From the NCBI GenBank assembly GCA_900696515.1, contig CAADGK010000143.1:1-64000 (forward strand): DNA of 64,000 nucleotides, read 5' to 3'. Below are positions 1 through 11,400 of this stretch, piece after piece. The notes under the pieces were generated by a model, which was given only the letters and a program-made list of their open reading frames with translations, searched no databases and was not told the DNA's origin. Position numbers and translations under genes: made by a program. The stretch is from an uncultured Nitrosospira sp. (GTDB lineage: Bacteria; Nitrospirota; Nitrospiria; Nitrospirales; Nitrospiraceae). Each line of letters opens with the position of its first letter. Within the stretch, counting starts at the first letter, position 1.

Positions 1-1053
1 ACCACGATTGAGCTTGGACCAGAAAGCCTGATACTCAGGGCTGTTGACATAGGCAGGCTGGCAGAACATCCGGTGGTGCTGCCCCTTGATCTCTTCCAAC
101 CGATACCCCAGCGTCTTCAAAAAGTTCCCGTTCGCCGTCAGCACCGTCCCATCTAAGTTGAACTCAATTACGGCTTGACCACGACTGATCGCATCCGTGA
201 TGCCCTTGACTTCGGCATTCATGGACGCAAGTTCCGCCGCCTTGACCCGTTGCGCCTCATCCGCCTGTTCGAGTTTGCGGCCCATCTCGTTGAACACATC
301 GGCCAGCTTCCCGATCTCATCCTTGGTCCCCACCATGGCCCGGGCCGAGAGATTGCCGCTTCCCAGGGCTTCCGCGGCCTGCAACACCGTCCTGAGGTTT
401 CGCGCGATGAACCGGGCCAACATCGCCCCGAAGGCCAACCCCAGGAGCACCCCGACGACATTGATGGTCAGTAAGACAACCTTGATGGTCTCATAGCGGG
501 ACTGGGCCTCTTCATATTGCTGTCTGGCATTGGCCTGCGTCAGGTCGACGAGTTGCGTCACGCTCTTCAGCACCGTCTCGTACACCTGTCTCGTTTCGTG
601 CCCCATGCGCGACATCGCCTCGGCCTGTTTGCCCTCTACCGCAAGCTGCATGCTCTTCGATCGGCTCTCCCTATAGGCCGTCAGATTGGCCTCGAACTCC
701 TGAAAGACCTTCCGCATGGCGTCCGACGTCATCAATTGCTCGAACCGGGCCTTGTTCTCATTATTGGCCTGAGCCAGTTCCTTGACCTTGTCTATCGCCT
801 CTTGTTGGTCGGCCTTGTTGGTGGCGGCCACTGCCCGCAACACCCAAAATCGAACCATCGTCAGATTCGTTTGAATCTGGGAGGCTTCGCGCACCATCGT
901 AAGCTGAACCTGATACAGATTCTCGCTACTGGCGTTGATTTCCTTCAGATTATAGAGACTGAGCATGCCCAGCCCTGTCATGATTGTTCCAACCACGACC
1001 GAACCGGTCATGAGTTTGACCATCAGCGTCTGATTACGAAACCACGTCAGCAT
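1..1053 (-). CDS. Methyl-accepting chemotaxis protein, partial (C-terminus beyond left edge)
   Basis: Transmembrane chemoreceptor; 351 N-terminal codons are visible and the frame stays open at base 1. Seen: a membrane segment at about residues 10-31, a helical periplasmic domain of 4-helix-bundle type to about 185, a second membrane segment at about 190-213, a HAMP domain to about 265, then the start of a PAS domain with the [20 protein letters not shown] stretch shared with the other receptors here. The signalling domain must lie outside the window. The ATG at 1053 follows a strong AGGAGG site. A sigma-28 promoter at 1502-1528 and a structured leader at 1369-1474 lie upstream, giving a roughly 440-base 5' UTR that also contains repeats. 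Family assignment is firm; the ligand is unknown. Confidence 0.9.
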   Translation of the reverse strand, partial: MLTWFRNQTLMVKLMTGSVVVGTIMTGLGMLSLYNLKEINASSENLYQVQLTMVREASQIQTNLTMVRFWVLRAVAATNKADQQEAIDKVKELAQANNENKARFEQLMTSDAMRKVFQEFEANLTAYRESRSKSMQLAVEGKQAEAMSRMGHETRQVYETVLKSVTQLVDLTQANARQQYEEAQSRYETIKVVLLTINVVGVLLGLAFGAMLARFIARNLRTVLQAAEALGSGNLSARAMVGTKDEIGKLADVFNEMGRKLEQADEAQRVKAAELASMNAEVKGITDAISRGQAVIEFNLDGTVLTANGNFLKTLGYRLEEIKGQHHRMFCQPAYVNSPEYQAFWSKLNRG

Positions 1054-1090
1054 TGTTCCTCCTCCGAGTCTGAGTTTCACGTATCGCGTT

Positions 1091-1225
1091 CTTCACGCGA
1101 GACTTGCGAGACGCGCGAGAAAAGCGTATCGGGCAAGATGCGTGATCTTCGCGAGTCCCGCCTGTCGCGCTCGCCTCGCTGAGTCGGCGAAGCGGGCTTG
1201 TCTCGCGCACCCTTCACGTTTCACG
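1091..1225. repeat. Family D interspersed repeat, copy 1
   Basis: About 135 bases nearly identical to 1569-1703 (offset 478). Both begin CTTCACGCGAGACTTGCGAG and end in a TTCACG run. Diverged copies lie at 12160-12248 and, inverted, at 28267-28362. Together with the second copy and short TTCACG-type heptamers it fills most of 1054-1761, which contains no gene other than the leader and promoter described separately. Confidence 0.85.
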
Positions 1226-1368
1226 GCTTTTTCTTCCCGCTTCACGCCCCCTAGCCCTTCTCCGTGACAAACCTCTCTTCTATCGGTCTTTTCTCGATGG
1301 AGCTGGAGTCCTCGCTTGCTCACGTCCTGCGGCTCAACCCAATGTCATCCCACTCCAGCGGGAACAAT

Positions 1369-1474
1369 AAAAAAGCGCCTCCGTGAGCCTCTTCTGGAGA
1401 GTCTCGCGGACGCGCCTTCAACCGGCAGGTCTTGCTCCTGCCCGCTCAGGCGGTTTGAGCCTTTCGCTCAGACC
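1369..1474 (-). ncRNA. Candidate riboswitch-like leader with terminator, copy 1
   Basis: Read on the minus strand. Hairpin 1 pairs 1474-1466 with 1460-1452 around a GAAAG loop and has one mismatch. Hairpin 2 pairs CGCCT (1452-1448) with AGGCG (1417-1413) and contains an inner GCAGG/CCTGC stem. A terminator stem, 1415-1407 with 1383-1375, is followed by six U (1374-1369). The AGGCGC strand is used by both hairpin 2 and the terminator, so they exclude each other. About 60 bases are nearly identical to the copy at 4153-4259. Structure was folded by eye; no known riboswitch consensus was recognised. Confidence 0.65.
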
Positions 1475-1501
1475 GACACCCGACGTGTGATGCCGACAAT
1501 G

Positions 1502-1528
1502 TTATCGGTTGGGGATCGAAAAACTTGA
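1502..1528 (-). promoter_or_regulatory. Sigma-28 (FliA) promoter for the left-edge chemoreceptor
   Basis: On the minus strand: TCAAGTTT at 1528-1521, 11 bases, ACCGATAA at 1509-1502. This matches the enterobacterial FliA pattern TAAAGTTT-N11-GCCGATAA closely. Transcription would start near 1495, just before the structured leader. Confidence 0.75.
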
Positions 1529-1568
1529 CCTTCCTGTCCGAGAAAGGACGCGTGAGGCGTCTCGCGTG

Positions 1569-1703
1569 CTTCACGCGAGACTTGCGAGACGCGCGAGAAA
1601 AGCGTAACGGGCAAGATGCGTGATCTTGGCGAGTCCCGCCTGTCGCGCTCGCCTCGCTGAGTCGGCGAAGCGGGCTTGTCTCGCGCACCCTTCACGCTTC
1701 ACG
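1569..1703. repeat. Family D interspersed repeat, copy 2
   Basis: Second near-identical copy of the 1091-1225 element, same orientation. It lies upstream of the chemoreceptor promoter, between it and the stop codon of the next receptor gene. The near identity suggests recent copying or gene conversion. Confidence 0.85.
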
Positions 1704-1761
1704 AACGACGCTTCACCTTCCCTTCCCCTCGCTTCACGCTTCACGTCCTGTTCTCCACGTT

Positions 1762-4038
1762 TCACGATCGTCCCGCATGCGCCCTGACCGATCCGGTCTC
1801 ATCGTACACATCGTGAATGATACCTGCCACGGACTCCCGCAGCTCGGTCACCGGCGGCATCATGACCTTGTCTTCCTCCGTGACGTCGATCTTGAACTCC
1901 AGCACGCGCTGCCGCAACTCTCCGGCCTGCATCTTGAGCGACTGGCTGGCGCTGGTGGTCTCCTCGACCAGCGCCGCGTTCTGCTGCGTCATGGTGTCCA
2001 ACGCCATCACCGCCTTGTTGACCTGATCAATCCCGCTCGCCTGCTCCTGTGACGCCGTGCTGATATCCGCAATAATATCGGTCACGCGCTTGACCGAACT
2101 GACGATCTCCTCCAGCCGCTTCCCCGATTGGTTCACCAGCTCGCTCCCGTCGTTCACCCGCTGAATCGACTCATTGATCAACCCCTTGATCTCCTTCGCC
2201 GCAAGGGCCGAGCGTTGCGCTAGATTGCGGACCTCCGCCGCCACCACGGCAAACCCCCGCCCGTGCTCACCCGCCCGCGCCGCTTCCACCGCGGCGTTTA
2301 AGGCCAAAAGATTCGTTTGAAAGGCGATCTCGTCGATCACCGTGATGATATCCGCGATCTTCTTGCTGCTCTTGTTGATTTCTCCCATCGCCTCGATGGC
2401 CCTGACCGTGACGGCGCCGCCCAGATCGGCCGCTTCGCGGGCTGCGGTGGCCAGCTCATTGGCCTGTTTGGCATTGTCGGCGTTCTGCTTGACCGTGCTG
2501 GTCATCTCTTCCATGGACGCGCTCGTCTCTTCCAGTGAGCTGGCCTGCTCGCTCGTCCGTTGCGCCAGATCTTCATTGCCCCTCGTAATCTCCTCGGCTC
2601 CGCTCGCAACCGACTCCACCGCTTCACGCACCGCCACTAACGTCTCACTGAGCCGGGAGAGCCCGCTGTTCAAACTCGTCTTCATCTGTTCGAACTCGCC
2701 CTGGTAGGTCCCCGTCATAGTCTTCGTCAAATCATTGCCCGCCAGGGCAGTCAACGCCGTCATGGCATCGCGCAGAGGGGTCGCCACGGCATCCAGCAGT
2801 CGATTGAAGTTCGCCGCAAGGTCTTTCGACGAACCGCGCAAGTGATCGAGCCTGATCCGATCCGACAACTGCCCTTGCGCCGCGGCCTTGATCAACTTCT
2901 CCACCTCGTTCTGCGCCTGTTTCTGACCGGTGATATCCGTAGCAAGTTCCACCACCTTCAACGGCCGCCCCATCTCATCCGTGACGGGACAGTACGAGGC
3001 CTGGATCCAGACTTCCTTGCCGCTCTTTCCAAGCCGCCGGTAGATGCCCGAATCGAACTCGCCCCGGTTCAAACCGCTCCAGAATGCGTGGTATTCAGGG
3101 GTGGCCGTATCGGCCGGATCGCAAAACATGCGGTGGTTGCGCCCTCTGACCTCTTCCAGGGTATAGCCCATGGTGGCAAGAAAATTCTCGTTCGCCGTCA
3201 ACACCGTGCCGTCAAGGCTGAACTCGGCCATCGAATAGATACGGTTGATCCCGTCCAGAATCCCCTTCATATTGTGTCGCGCCGTCTCGGCCTCGGTAAT
3301 GTCGTACCGTACGCCCAAATATTTCCGCGGCTTGCCGGTCGTTTTGTCCATGAACGGCGCGATCACCGCATCGACATAGTAGGGCGTGCCGTCCTTGGCC
3401 CGGTTCTTCACGATGCCACGGAATATCTGCCCTCGTCCGATCGTGGCCCACATCTGCCGGAACACGTCTTTGGGCATGTCCGGATGGCGGGTGGTGTTAT
3501 GCCCGTGGCCGAGCAATTCCTCCTTCGGGTATTTTGAAACCTGAAGAAATTTGTCATTCACCGTCACGATCGTCCCCTTCAGGTCGGACTCCGACACAAT
3601 ACTGGTCAGATCCATGATGCTCTGCCGAACGGCGAGTTCTTCGCGTGTCTGTTCCAATTCTTGCTGGATCGCCGTGTCAACGGTCACAAAGACCGCAACG
3701 ATCCCCGGCTTTCCCATCGGCACATACGTCGCGTGCACCCAGACGACTGCTCCATCCTTCGCAAGATACGGATGAAGCGCGGACTCGGACCGGCCGCTGC
3801 GTAGTGTGTCCCAGAGGGCTTGATAGACCGGGCCGTCCACGAAGTCCTTCTCGCAGACCACCCGATGGGATCGCCCCGTGATCTCAGTCAGGCTATAGCC
3901 CAGGAGACGGAGAAACCTCGCATTCGCCCCCTGCACGGTCCCCTCGGCGTTCAGTTCAACCATCGCCTGAGTCCGCTCCAAGGCCCGGCCGTAGGCGATC
4001 TGATTGACCATTCCCCTCATGTCTTTGAACAGTGCCAT
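1762..4038 (-). CDS. Soluble methyl-accepting chemotaxis protein with three PAS domains
   Basis: Cytoplasmic chemoreceptor of about 758 residues with no membrane segment. Three PAS domains occupy roughly residues 15-120, 130-250 and 260-375. The middle one carries the [13 protein letters not shown] signature of Aer-type redox/energy PAS sensors. A HAMP-like linker follows, then the MCP signalling hairpin with its conserved tip ([20 protein letters not shown], about residue 575). Such receptors usually sense the internal redox or metabolic state and signal to CheA through CheW. The ATG at 4038 is preferred because GGGGGAG lies 8 bases upstream; an in-frame ATG at 4056 has no clear ribosome site. 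Its own sigma-28 promoter and structured leader lie upstream. Confidence 0.92.
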   Translation of the reverse strand: MALFKDMRGMVNQIAYGRALERTQAMVELNAEGTVQGANARFLRLLGYSLTEITGRSHRVVCEKDFVDGPVYQALWDTLRSGRSESALHPYLAKDGAVVWVHATYVPMGKPGIVAVFVTVDTAIQQELEQTREELAVRQSIMDLTSIVSESDLKGTIVTVNDKFLQVSKYPKEELLGHGHNTTRHPDMPKDVFRQMWATIGRGQIFRGIVKNRAKDGTPYYVDAVIAPFMDKTTGKPRKYLGVRYDITEAETARHNMKGILDGINRIYSMAEFSLDGTVLTANENFLATMGYTLEEVRGRNHRMFCDPADTATPEYHAFWSGLNRGEFDSGIYRRLGKSGKEVWIQASYCPVTDEMGRPLKVVELATDITGQKQAQNEVEKLIKAAAQGQLSDRIRLDHLRGSSKDLAANFNRLLDAVATPLRDAMTALTALAGNDLTKTMTGTYQGEFEQMKTSLNSGLSRLSETLVAVREAVESVASGAEEITRGNEDLAQRTSEQASSLEETSASMEEMTSTVKQNADNAKQANELATAAREAADLGGAVTVRAIEAMGEINKSSKKIADIITVIDEIAFQTNLLALNAAVEAARAGEHGRGFAVVAAEVRNLAQRSALAAKEIKGLINESIQRVNDGSELVNQSGKRLEEIVSSVKRVTDIIADISTASQEQASGIDQVNKAVMALDTMTQQNAALVEETTSASQSLKMQAGELRQRVLEFKIDVTEEDKVMMPPVTELRESVAGIIHDVYDETGSVRAHAGRS

Positions 4039-4152
4039 AGCAGTCTCCCCCTTCATCCCAAAGAAATATTCGGGCGGCTTATTGAATATCCGCGCGCCCT
4101 AGCCCCGGCCGGCTGTTCATGGATCGTCGAACGCGTATCGGTCGCACCGCAT

Positions 4153-4259
4153 AAAAAAAGCGCACTCCCGATGCCCTCCTCAGAGGACACGGAACTGCGC
4201 CTTCAACTGGCAGGTCTTGCTCCTGCTCGCTCAGGCGGTTTGAGCCTTTCGCTCAAACC
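4153..4259 (-). ncRNA. Candidate riboswitch-like leader with terminator, copy 2
   Basis: Minus-strand RNA matching the leader at 1369-1474. Hairpin 1 is perfect here: GGTTTGAGC (minus strand, from 4259) with GCTCAAACC (to 4237), loop GAAAG. CGCCT (4237-4233) pairs with AGGCG (4202-4198), enclosing GCAGG/CCTGC. The terminator stem runs 4200-4160, followed by seven U (4159-4153). The terminator reuses the 3' strand of the preceding helix. It lies between a sigma-28 promoter and the chemoreceptor start at 4038. Confidence 0.65.
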
Positions 4260-4284
4260 GACGGCTATTGTCTTGTCCGGCACT

Positions 4285-4311
4285 CTATCGGCAGGCCGGG
4301 GAAAAACATGA
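4285..4311 (-). promoter_or_regulatory. Sigma-28 (FliA) promoter for the soluble chemoreceptor
   Basis: On the minus strand: TCATGTTT at 4311-4304, 11 bases, GCCGATAG at 4292-4285. The predicted start near 4278 falls just before the structured leader, and the 5' UTR would be about 240 bases. Confidence 0.72.
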
Positions 4312-4323
4312 GCGGGAGAACGA

Positions 4324-4463
4324 GGTTTCACGTTTGAGGTTTCAGGTTTCATGTTGTCAGAAAACATGAAACGTTAACATGAAACTTGAAACAAGAAACT
4401 CGAAACTCCTTTCCGTTTCAGGTGGTCCAATAACTCGAAACTCGAAACTTAAAACCTGAAACT
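4324..4463. repeat. GTTTCA-heptamer inverted repeat (family B)
   Basis: Tandem 7-base units of GTTTCAx on the left and the inverse xTGAAAC units on the right, around a short non-repeated centre. It fills the space between the response regulator stop (4473) and the sigma-28 promoter. The same design recurs at 5261, 13147, 19735, 22499, 23647 and 25522. Confidence 0.8.
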
Positions 4464-4472
4464 CATCCATCT

Positions 4473-5231
4473 TCACGCCTCTTCCCGCAGCAACTGTTCG
4501 ATTTTTTCCCGTAAGAGGCCAAGATCCTTGGAGCGGAAGGAGTTTTTGGTCTTCGCGAGCACCTCGACCGTCCCCTCGAGCGCACCTCGATAGGCCGTGA
4601 GTCTGGGGCACTCCATCATCCGGCACACATCGGTCGGCGCGTCTGCACGGCCCTGAAATTGACTCGTCAGCACGGACCGGATCCGGTCGGACAGCACGGC
4701 CATCTGGGTGAAGCTCTGCGCGAGATAGGTATCCAGCGACCAAGCCAACTCCGACTCACTGGCGCCGCTTCCGATCGGCGGGAGATCCTGCTGCAAATGT
4801 TCCAGCGATGTGACCAGCCGTTTCGCCTCCTCACGCACGGCGGCGGTCATCCGCAACATCGTCGTTTTTTTCACCGCCTCCCCCACCGCCCGGCGCAGAT
4901 CCGGCCAATCCACCGGTTTCAACAAATAATCCGTGAAGGAGAGCCGCAGAGACTCCACGGCGGTCTGGACGGATGGATACCCCGTCACCAGGACGATCGG
5001 CAGCATCGGGAAGCGGCTGCGGACGTCCCGGAGAAATTCAAACTGCATGTTCCCCGGCATGCGGATGTCGGACACGAGCACATCGTGCTCCTTCGTCAGC
5101 AATCGACCGGCCTCAGTCGAATCCTCCGCGCAATCGCACTGATAGCCCTCCTGCTCAAAAAGCCTGGCCGTTGAGCGCCGGAAGGTCTCCTCATCGTCCG
5201 CCAAGAGAATTCTCGGTGCATCCATCAACAT
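4473..5231 (-). CDS. Response regulator (receiver domain plus helical C-terminal region)
   Basis: 252 residues. The N-terminal receiver domain has the acidic pair in LLADDEETF, phospho-acceptor Asp55 in VSDIRMPG, and Lys105 in YLLKPVDW. The remaining 130 or so residues show no HTH, GGDEF or other output domain I recognise; they look mainly helical. The ATG at 5231 follows AAGGAGGT. It lies 216 bases downstream of the giant PAS kinase on the same strand, so it is the likely partner of that kinase. Output is unknown: it may act by protein contact. Confidence 0.88.
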   Translation of the reverse strand: MLMDAPRILLADDEETFRRSTARLFEQEGYQCDCAEDSTEAGRLLTKEHDVLVSDIRMPGNMQFEFLRDVRSRFPMLPIVLVTGYPSVQTAVESLRLSFTDYLLKPVDWPDLRRAVGEAVKKTTMLRMTAAVREEAKRLVTSLEHLQQDLPPIGSGASESELAWSLDTYLAQSFTQMAVLSDRIRSVLTSQFQGRADAPTDVCRMMECPRLTAYRGALEGTVEVLAKTKNSFRSKDLGLLREKIEQLLREEA

Positions 5232-5260
5232 GGGTTAGGACCTCCTTGGTGATTAAACAC

Positions 5261-5453
5261 GTTTCTGGTTTCAGATACTGGTTTCGAGTTTCAAGTTTCA
5301 GGTTATCGGAAGCTCTGTTCCGGCAACATGAAACCTGAAACAAGAAACTCCTTTCCATGCGACACTTCACATCCCGAATTTCAGGCTGTCCGACGACTCG
5401 AAACTTCAAACCCGAAACGTTAAACCTGAAACTCGAAACCTGAAACATTAAAC
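5261..5453. repeat. GTTTCA-heptamer inverted repeat (family B)
   Basis: Heptamer units of GTTTCAx, a centre containing ATCGGAAGCTCTGTTCCGG, then inverse TGAAAC units. The stop codon of the giant kinase (TAA, 5450-5448) lies inside the repeat. Confidence 0.8.
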
Positions 5454-8400
5454 CTTTACTCCCACCCTGTCGCGCGGCAAACGCAGCGTGAACGTCGATC
5501 CGCGATGCAGTTCCGTCTCGACCTCGATCGTCCCCCCCAGCGCCTGTACCAGGCTCTGCGAGACGGACAGGCCGAGTCCCATCCCCTTCTGATCGCGCCC
5601 CGTCTTCGTCGTATAGAACGGGTCGAAAATGTGCGGCAAGTGTTCAGGATCGATACCGGCCCCCTGGTCGCTCACCGCCAACCGGACGCCATCGGTCTCC
5701 TCCCGCAGACTGAACACGATGGTCCCCCCTTCGGGCGAGCACTCGATGGCATTGCTCAACAGATTCAGCAGGACCTGCATGAGATCCCCTCGCGGCAGAC
5801 ACAGCCATTGGACCGAGGCCATCAGATCGACGTCGAACTTCAGCCGCCGCTGCTGCAGCAGCGGCATGAGCAGCGCCTCCAGATCCTTCACCAGGGTCCA
5901 GACATCCACCGTCTCGTCCACGCGAGTTTCCGGTCGGCAGAGTTGATACATATTCTGGATGATCGACGCCACGCGCGCAATCTCACGGTCGATCAGCGCG
6001 GCAAACTCGGCGTTGGGATGGGCCGGATCGATCGCCTGCCGGACGAGCGTGAAAGCGTTCTTGATCCCCGCGATCGGGTTGTTGATCTCATGCGCCACTC
6101 CGGCCGCGAGCCGGCCCATTGCCGCCAGCTTCTCCGTCTGCGCCCGCTGGGATTCCAACCTGGCAATGTCCGCGCTCCGCTCGGCGACCTGCTGCTCGAG
6201 CGTTTCCAAATAACGCGCTCGCGCCTCCTCCAAATGTTTGCGTTCCGTGATATCGCGTCCCGCCACAAGACGGACTTCCTTCCCTCGATAGTGATGGGGT
6301 CTGACCACGACCTCGCCGGGGAAGGTGCTGCCGTCCTTGCGGCGTCCTATCGCCTCATAGGGTCCTCTCACCCCGGCCTGCATCTTCGCAATCACGATGT
6401 CGCGAGACTCGTCGGCAATGAGATCCAGGATCGATCGTCCGATCAGTTCTCCCGGCTGATAGCCGAACATCCGCTCCAACCCTGTATTCACCTCCAGCAA
6501 TATCCCCTGATCGTGGATGGCGATGCCGTCAAACGTCGCCTCCGTCAGCAGCTTGTACCGCAACTCGCTCTCTCGTAGGGCTACCTCGGCCTGCTTGCGA
6601 TCGGTGATGTCGCGGATGATCGCGCACGCCATTTCTTGTCCATTGAGCACATGATGGGTAGCGGTCACCTCGACCGGATACACCTCTCCGGACTTACTGC
6701 GGTGCCTGCTCTCCATCCACCGCTGGCCCGCTTGCCTAAATTCCTCCCACTCGTTTCTCCACGCTCCGCGGGAATAGTCCAGATCAATGTCCATCACGGA
6801 CATCGCCAGCAACTCCTCCTTCCTGTACCCCAATCGGCCACAGGCCGCTTCATTCACATCGAGAAAATGTCCGTCCGGCGAGACGAGGAAGATTTGGTCT
6901 GAAGCATGATCGACGGCAAACTGCGTCAGCCGCAACCGTTCGACCATCTCTTTATGCTTCGTCACGTCCATCAGGATGCAGCAGAGTTTCACCTTGCCGC
7001 GCTCATCGTGCATCAAGGAGACGACATCCCTGATCCAGATGATCCGTCCATCGCTGGCCCTCATCCGGTACTCCATCTCATGGTTCAGGCCCCGCTTCGT
7101 CATATCCGCGCAGTATGCAATGACTCGCTCACGATCATCCGGATGGAGATGGTCACGAAAAAACAAAGGGTCGTCCATCCACAATTTCGACGGGTACCCG
7201 ATGATGCGTTCCGATTGTGCGCCCACAAAGGTGATCCGGGATGCTTCAGGGTCAAACTCCATAATGATCCCGTCCACTGAGTTGACCAACGCGGCATAGC
7301 GCCGCTCTGAATGACGCAAGGCGGCCGTGCGTTCCGCGACTCGTTGTTCGAGTTCGGCATGAGCTTCCCGCAAGGCCTGCTCGGCATTCCTCTGTTCCGT
7401 GATATCGGCAATCGACCCGACCATGCGCACCGGGCGGCCCGTGCTATCCCACACCGCCTGGCCCCGGTCGCGGAACCAGCGATAGCTCCCGTCCGGCATC
7501 CTCACCCGTACTACCATGTCGTAGGGTTCACGAGTCTCCAGGTGACGACGGATCTCGCGATCGATCCGATCGGCATCCTCCGGATGGATCAGTCCGATCC
7601 ACGCGGCATAAGTCGGGACGAAGTCGCTGGACTCAAGCCTGAGCAGTTCACGGTGGCGGTCGGACCAATACTGTTCTCCGGTGAGAATATTCCAGTCCCA
7701 GATGCCGTCGTTGGTTGCGCGAACAGCCAACTCAAACCGTTGCTTACTTTCGAGGGCTGCGGCTTCCGCCTGTTTGCGGGCTGTAATGTCCTCCGAAAAA
7801 ATCACGATCCCGCCGACGGTTCCTTCATGTCTCAGCCATGGACGGATCTCCCAGCGTGACCAATCCGTGCGACCGTCGAGCCGGATAAAGGGGTCCTCCG
7901 CACAGCCCTCAACAGCGCCGGCCAAACACCGGCGATGGACGGCTCTCCACCGTTCAGGAATCTCCGGGAAGATCTCATAATGGCTTCGTCCGATCAGCGG
8001 TTGCTCACCCAGATGATAATCCTCTCTCCAGCGCCGACTCACGGCGAGATACCGCATCTCCTGGTCGAGCATCGCCAGCGCCACTGGGCTGTGTTCGATG
8101 AACAGCCGAAAATGTTCCTCCCGCTCGGCCAGCATCGCCTCGATCTTTTTGCGGGTGGAGATGTCTTCGCAGACAATGAGCGCCACTGGTTCCCTTGCTT
8201 TCGTACGGATAACCCGCAACCGCTCTTGCACCCAGATGATTGCCCCGTCCTTTGTTCTTTTTCTGAACTCCAATGACTCGATGCCGCCTGTCGGATCGGA
8301 GAAGAGCTTGGCCAGCTTCTGACTCACGGACGCGTAGTCCTCTTCATACACGACGTCGGACACCGGCCGGCCGATCAGTTCATCCGGATGGTACCCCAAC

Positions 8401-11400
8401 TGCTGAGATCCGAAGCGGTTCACGGACAAAATCGTGCCATCCGACGCCACGGTGAAATACATGGAGGGATTATCATCGTACAAGCTACGGAAACGTTCCT
8501 CGTTTTCCCGCAAGGTCTCTTCCACTTTCTTGCGTTCAGTGATATCGCGCACGACGGCCACGACATACTCTTTCGTGCGCCGGATGATCTGTGCGACGAC
8601 TTCCACGGGAAAGGTCGTGCCGTCTTTGCGCAGATGTACGCTCTCGATCCGCAAAGGGACCTCTGCCTCCCGCAAATGTTGCATATACTTCTGAAACACG
8701 GACGCCGAAACCAGCGGGTCAATGTCCGGCACGGTCAAGCGTGATAATTCCTCCCGCGTATAACCGATGCTCTCATACGACTGCCGATTACCGTCGAGAA
8801 ACCGTCCGGTGGAAGGATCGATGACCTCGATGGAATCCGTCACCTGATCCAACAAGGTTCGAAAGAGTTTCAGGTCCGCTTCCTGCTGCCGCTGGCCGGT
8901 GATGTCCCGAAACGACGCGACCACACCGAGCAGAGGCCGGTCCAACCCCGAGACAATGGGCTGCGTGTTGATGGAAATCCACACGATCGACTCGTCCGGC
9001 CGATACACCCCCATGACGACGTGCTCGCACGGACGGCCGGTTCGGAGCGTCCGCACGATCGGATGGGTCTCTCCGGGAAACGGCGAGCCGTCTTCATGAA
9101 TCGTCTTCCAGTGAGGGTCGAGCGAGGTACGGCCGAGAATCTGATCTTCGGTCAGTCCCAGAATCCGGCAGGCGCTGGCGTTGCACGCGCGGATCACCCC
9201 CCGCCCGTCCTGAATGACAACCCCCTCCGCCATGGCCGCCACGACGCTGCGGTGGCGTTCCTCACTGTCCCGCAGGGCCTCTTCCATGCGCTTGCGATCG
9301 GTGATGTCGAGGGTGGCGCCGATGAGATGGGTCACCTGCCCGTCGGCATCGCGCACGGCATGGCCTCGCACATCGGTCCAGATGCTCCTGCCGTCTTTTC
9401 TGACCATGCGCAGTTCATACTGGTAATCGTCGGTTTCCCCCCGCACGATGCGCTGCCAATGGGCCATGGCAATGGATTGATCGTCCGGGTGCACGATGCT
9501 CAGCCAGGCATAGGGATCGGTGGACAGCTCGTCGCCCTGATACCCGAACATGGCTTTCAGATTCTTGTCGCCGTAATACGTCCCGGCCCGCACGTCCAAT
9601 TCCCAGACTCCGACTTGTCCCACCGCCGTGGCCCTGGCATACCGTTCTTCGCTGAGTCTCAGGGTCTGTTCGCCGCGCTTACGCCCGGTGATATTCCGCA
9701 CGGTCCCCACCATCCGGGCGGGCCGGCCCAGCTCGTCTCGATAGACCACGCCGTTGCCCTCGAGCCACTGCACCTCGCCGCTCGGCGGCACGATCCGGTG
9801 CTCCGTGTGGTACGGCTTCCGGCCGCTGAGCGCGCTCTCGATGTCCGCATGCAGCCCCGGAAGGTCCTCGGGATGCACCAACCGTTGATAGGCGTCAAAC
9901 GTTCCCTCGAACGAGCCGGGAGGCAACCGCTTCACCTGCTCACAGTTCTCGGACCAGACCACCTCATTGGTGAGGATATTCCAATCCCAAATAGCCAATC
10001 CCGCAATGTCCATCGCCAGACGAAGACGATCATGGTGGTCTCGACCGGACTGTTCGAGCCTCTTCCGTTCAGTGATGTCCCGTGTCACACTGAGTACCGC
10101 CGTGATCATGCCCCCTGTCTCGCGCAACGGAACGGAATGCGTATCCATCCAACGGAGCTGTCCCTTGCGCCCAATGATTCTGAATTCCAGGGTGCGGGGG
10201 CTGCCATTGACAGCGGCACAGTGCACCTCCCAGAACGCTGAACGATCATCGGGGTGAATCAGCGGCATCACAGAACGGCCGACGACCTCCTCCAGCGAGT
10301 CAGCCTCTACCATGCGAAGGCCGGCAGGATTCATCGTCAAGAGCGTCCCATCTGGAGCAACCGTTTTCACACATTCCGGCTCATGCAGGAAGATGAGTCG
10401 AAACCGTTCCTCGCTCTCCCGCACGGCCTCCACGCTGCGAGCATGTTCGATGGCGAGCGCGGCGATATGACTGGCCCGTTCAACGACTTTCAGATCGGCC
10501 TGCTGAGGAGCGCGCACTTCTTGATAGTAGGCGGCAAAGGTGCCTAGCAGCGTCCCGGTGGAACCGCTGATCGGCTGGGACCAACAGGCCCGCAGCCCGT
10601 GCCCGAGCGTCACCGAGGCATAGTCTTTCCACAAGGGGTCCGTTGCGATATCCGTGACGATCGACGGTGTTTTGAAGTGGGCGGCGCTGCCGCAGGACCC
10701 GATCGCCGGGCCGATGGGAATGCGACTGATCGCCCGATTGTATTCCTCCGGCAGGCTGGGCCCGGCAGCCAACGAGAGGTGCGCGCGATCATCCGTCACC
10801 AGCATGACCGAGCAGAGCATCGGCGCCGTTTGGTCTTCGATCGTACGGCAGATGAACGCCAACACGTCGTTGAGTGCGGTGCCTTTGGCGACCAATTCCA
10901 AGGCCTGTTTTTCCGCCATCTGAAAGACTTCTTCCCGCTTGCGCTCGGTAATGTCCGTATGGGATCCCGCCATACGAATGGGACGCCCCTCGGCATCCCA
11001 CACCGCTTTCCCTCGCGCATGAATCCAACAGTAGCTGCCGTCTTTCTTTCGAAGTCGAAATTCCACATCATAGGCATCCAGCCGGCTCTGCAAATAGTCG
11101 GTCAGTCCGGACATAACGCGGGCACGATCATCCGGATGCAGACGTGACTCCCACTCGCTATAGACATCGGTGAGTTCATGATCGTCATATCCGATCATGG
11201 CCTTCCACCGCTCGGAAAAATAGACTTCGTTCGTGCGAAGGTCCCAGTCCCAGATGCCGTCATTGGCACCTTGCATGGCCAACCGAAACCGCTCCTCACT
11301 CTCGCGGAGCGCCTGCTCTTGCTGCTGCTGCTCGGTGATATCCCGGGCGATCCCGAACAGGCCACACACCCGCCCCTCGGAATCAACCATCGGCCCCTTC

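Noticed and set aside
1054-1761. Short open frames in the repeat-rich spacer, including two minus-strand frames with the same peptide
   Set aside because: The shared peptide is only the translated family D repeat; there are no ribosome sites or domains.
4324-5453. GTTTCA arrays as a possible CRISPR
   Set aside because: Units are 7 bases, degenerate and directly adjoining, with no unique spacers of constant length and no cas gene.
5505-6578. Long plus-strand frames opposite the giant kinase, and similar ones opposite the FlgL, CheA and fusion genes
   Set aside because: Typical of GC-rich DNA: His/Arg-rich shadows without families.
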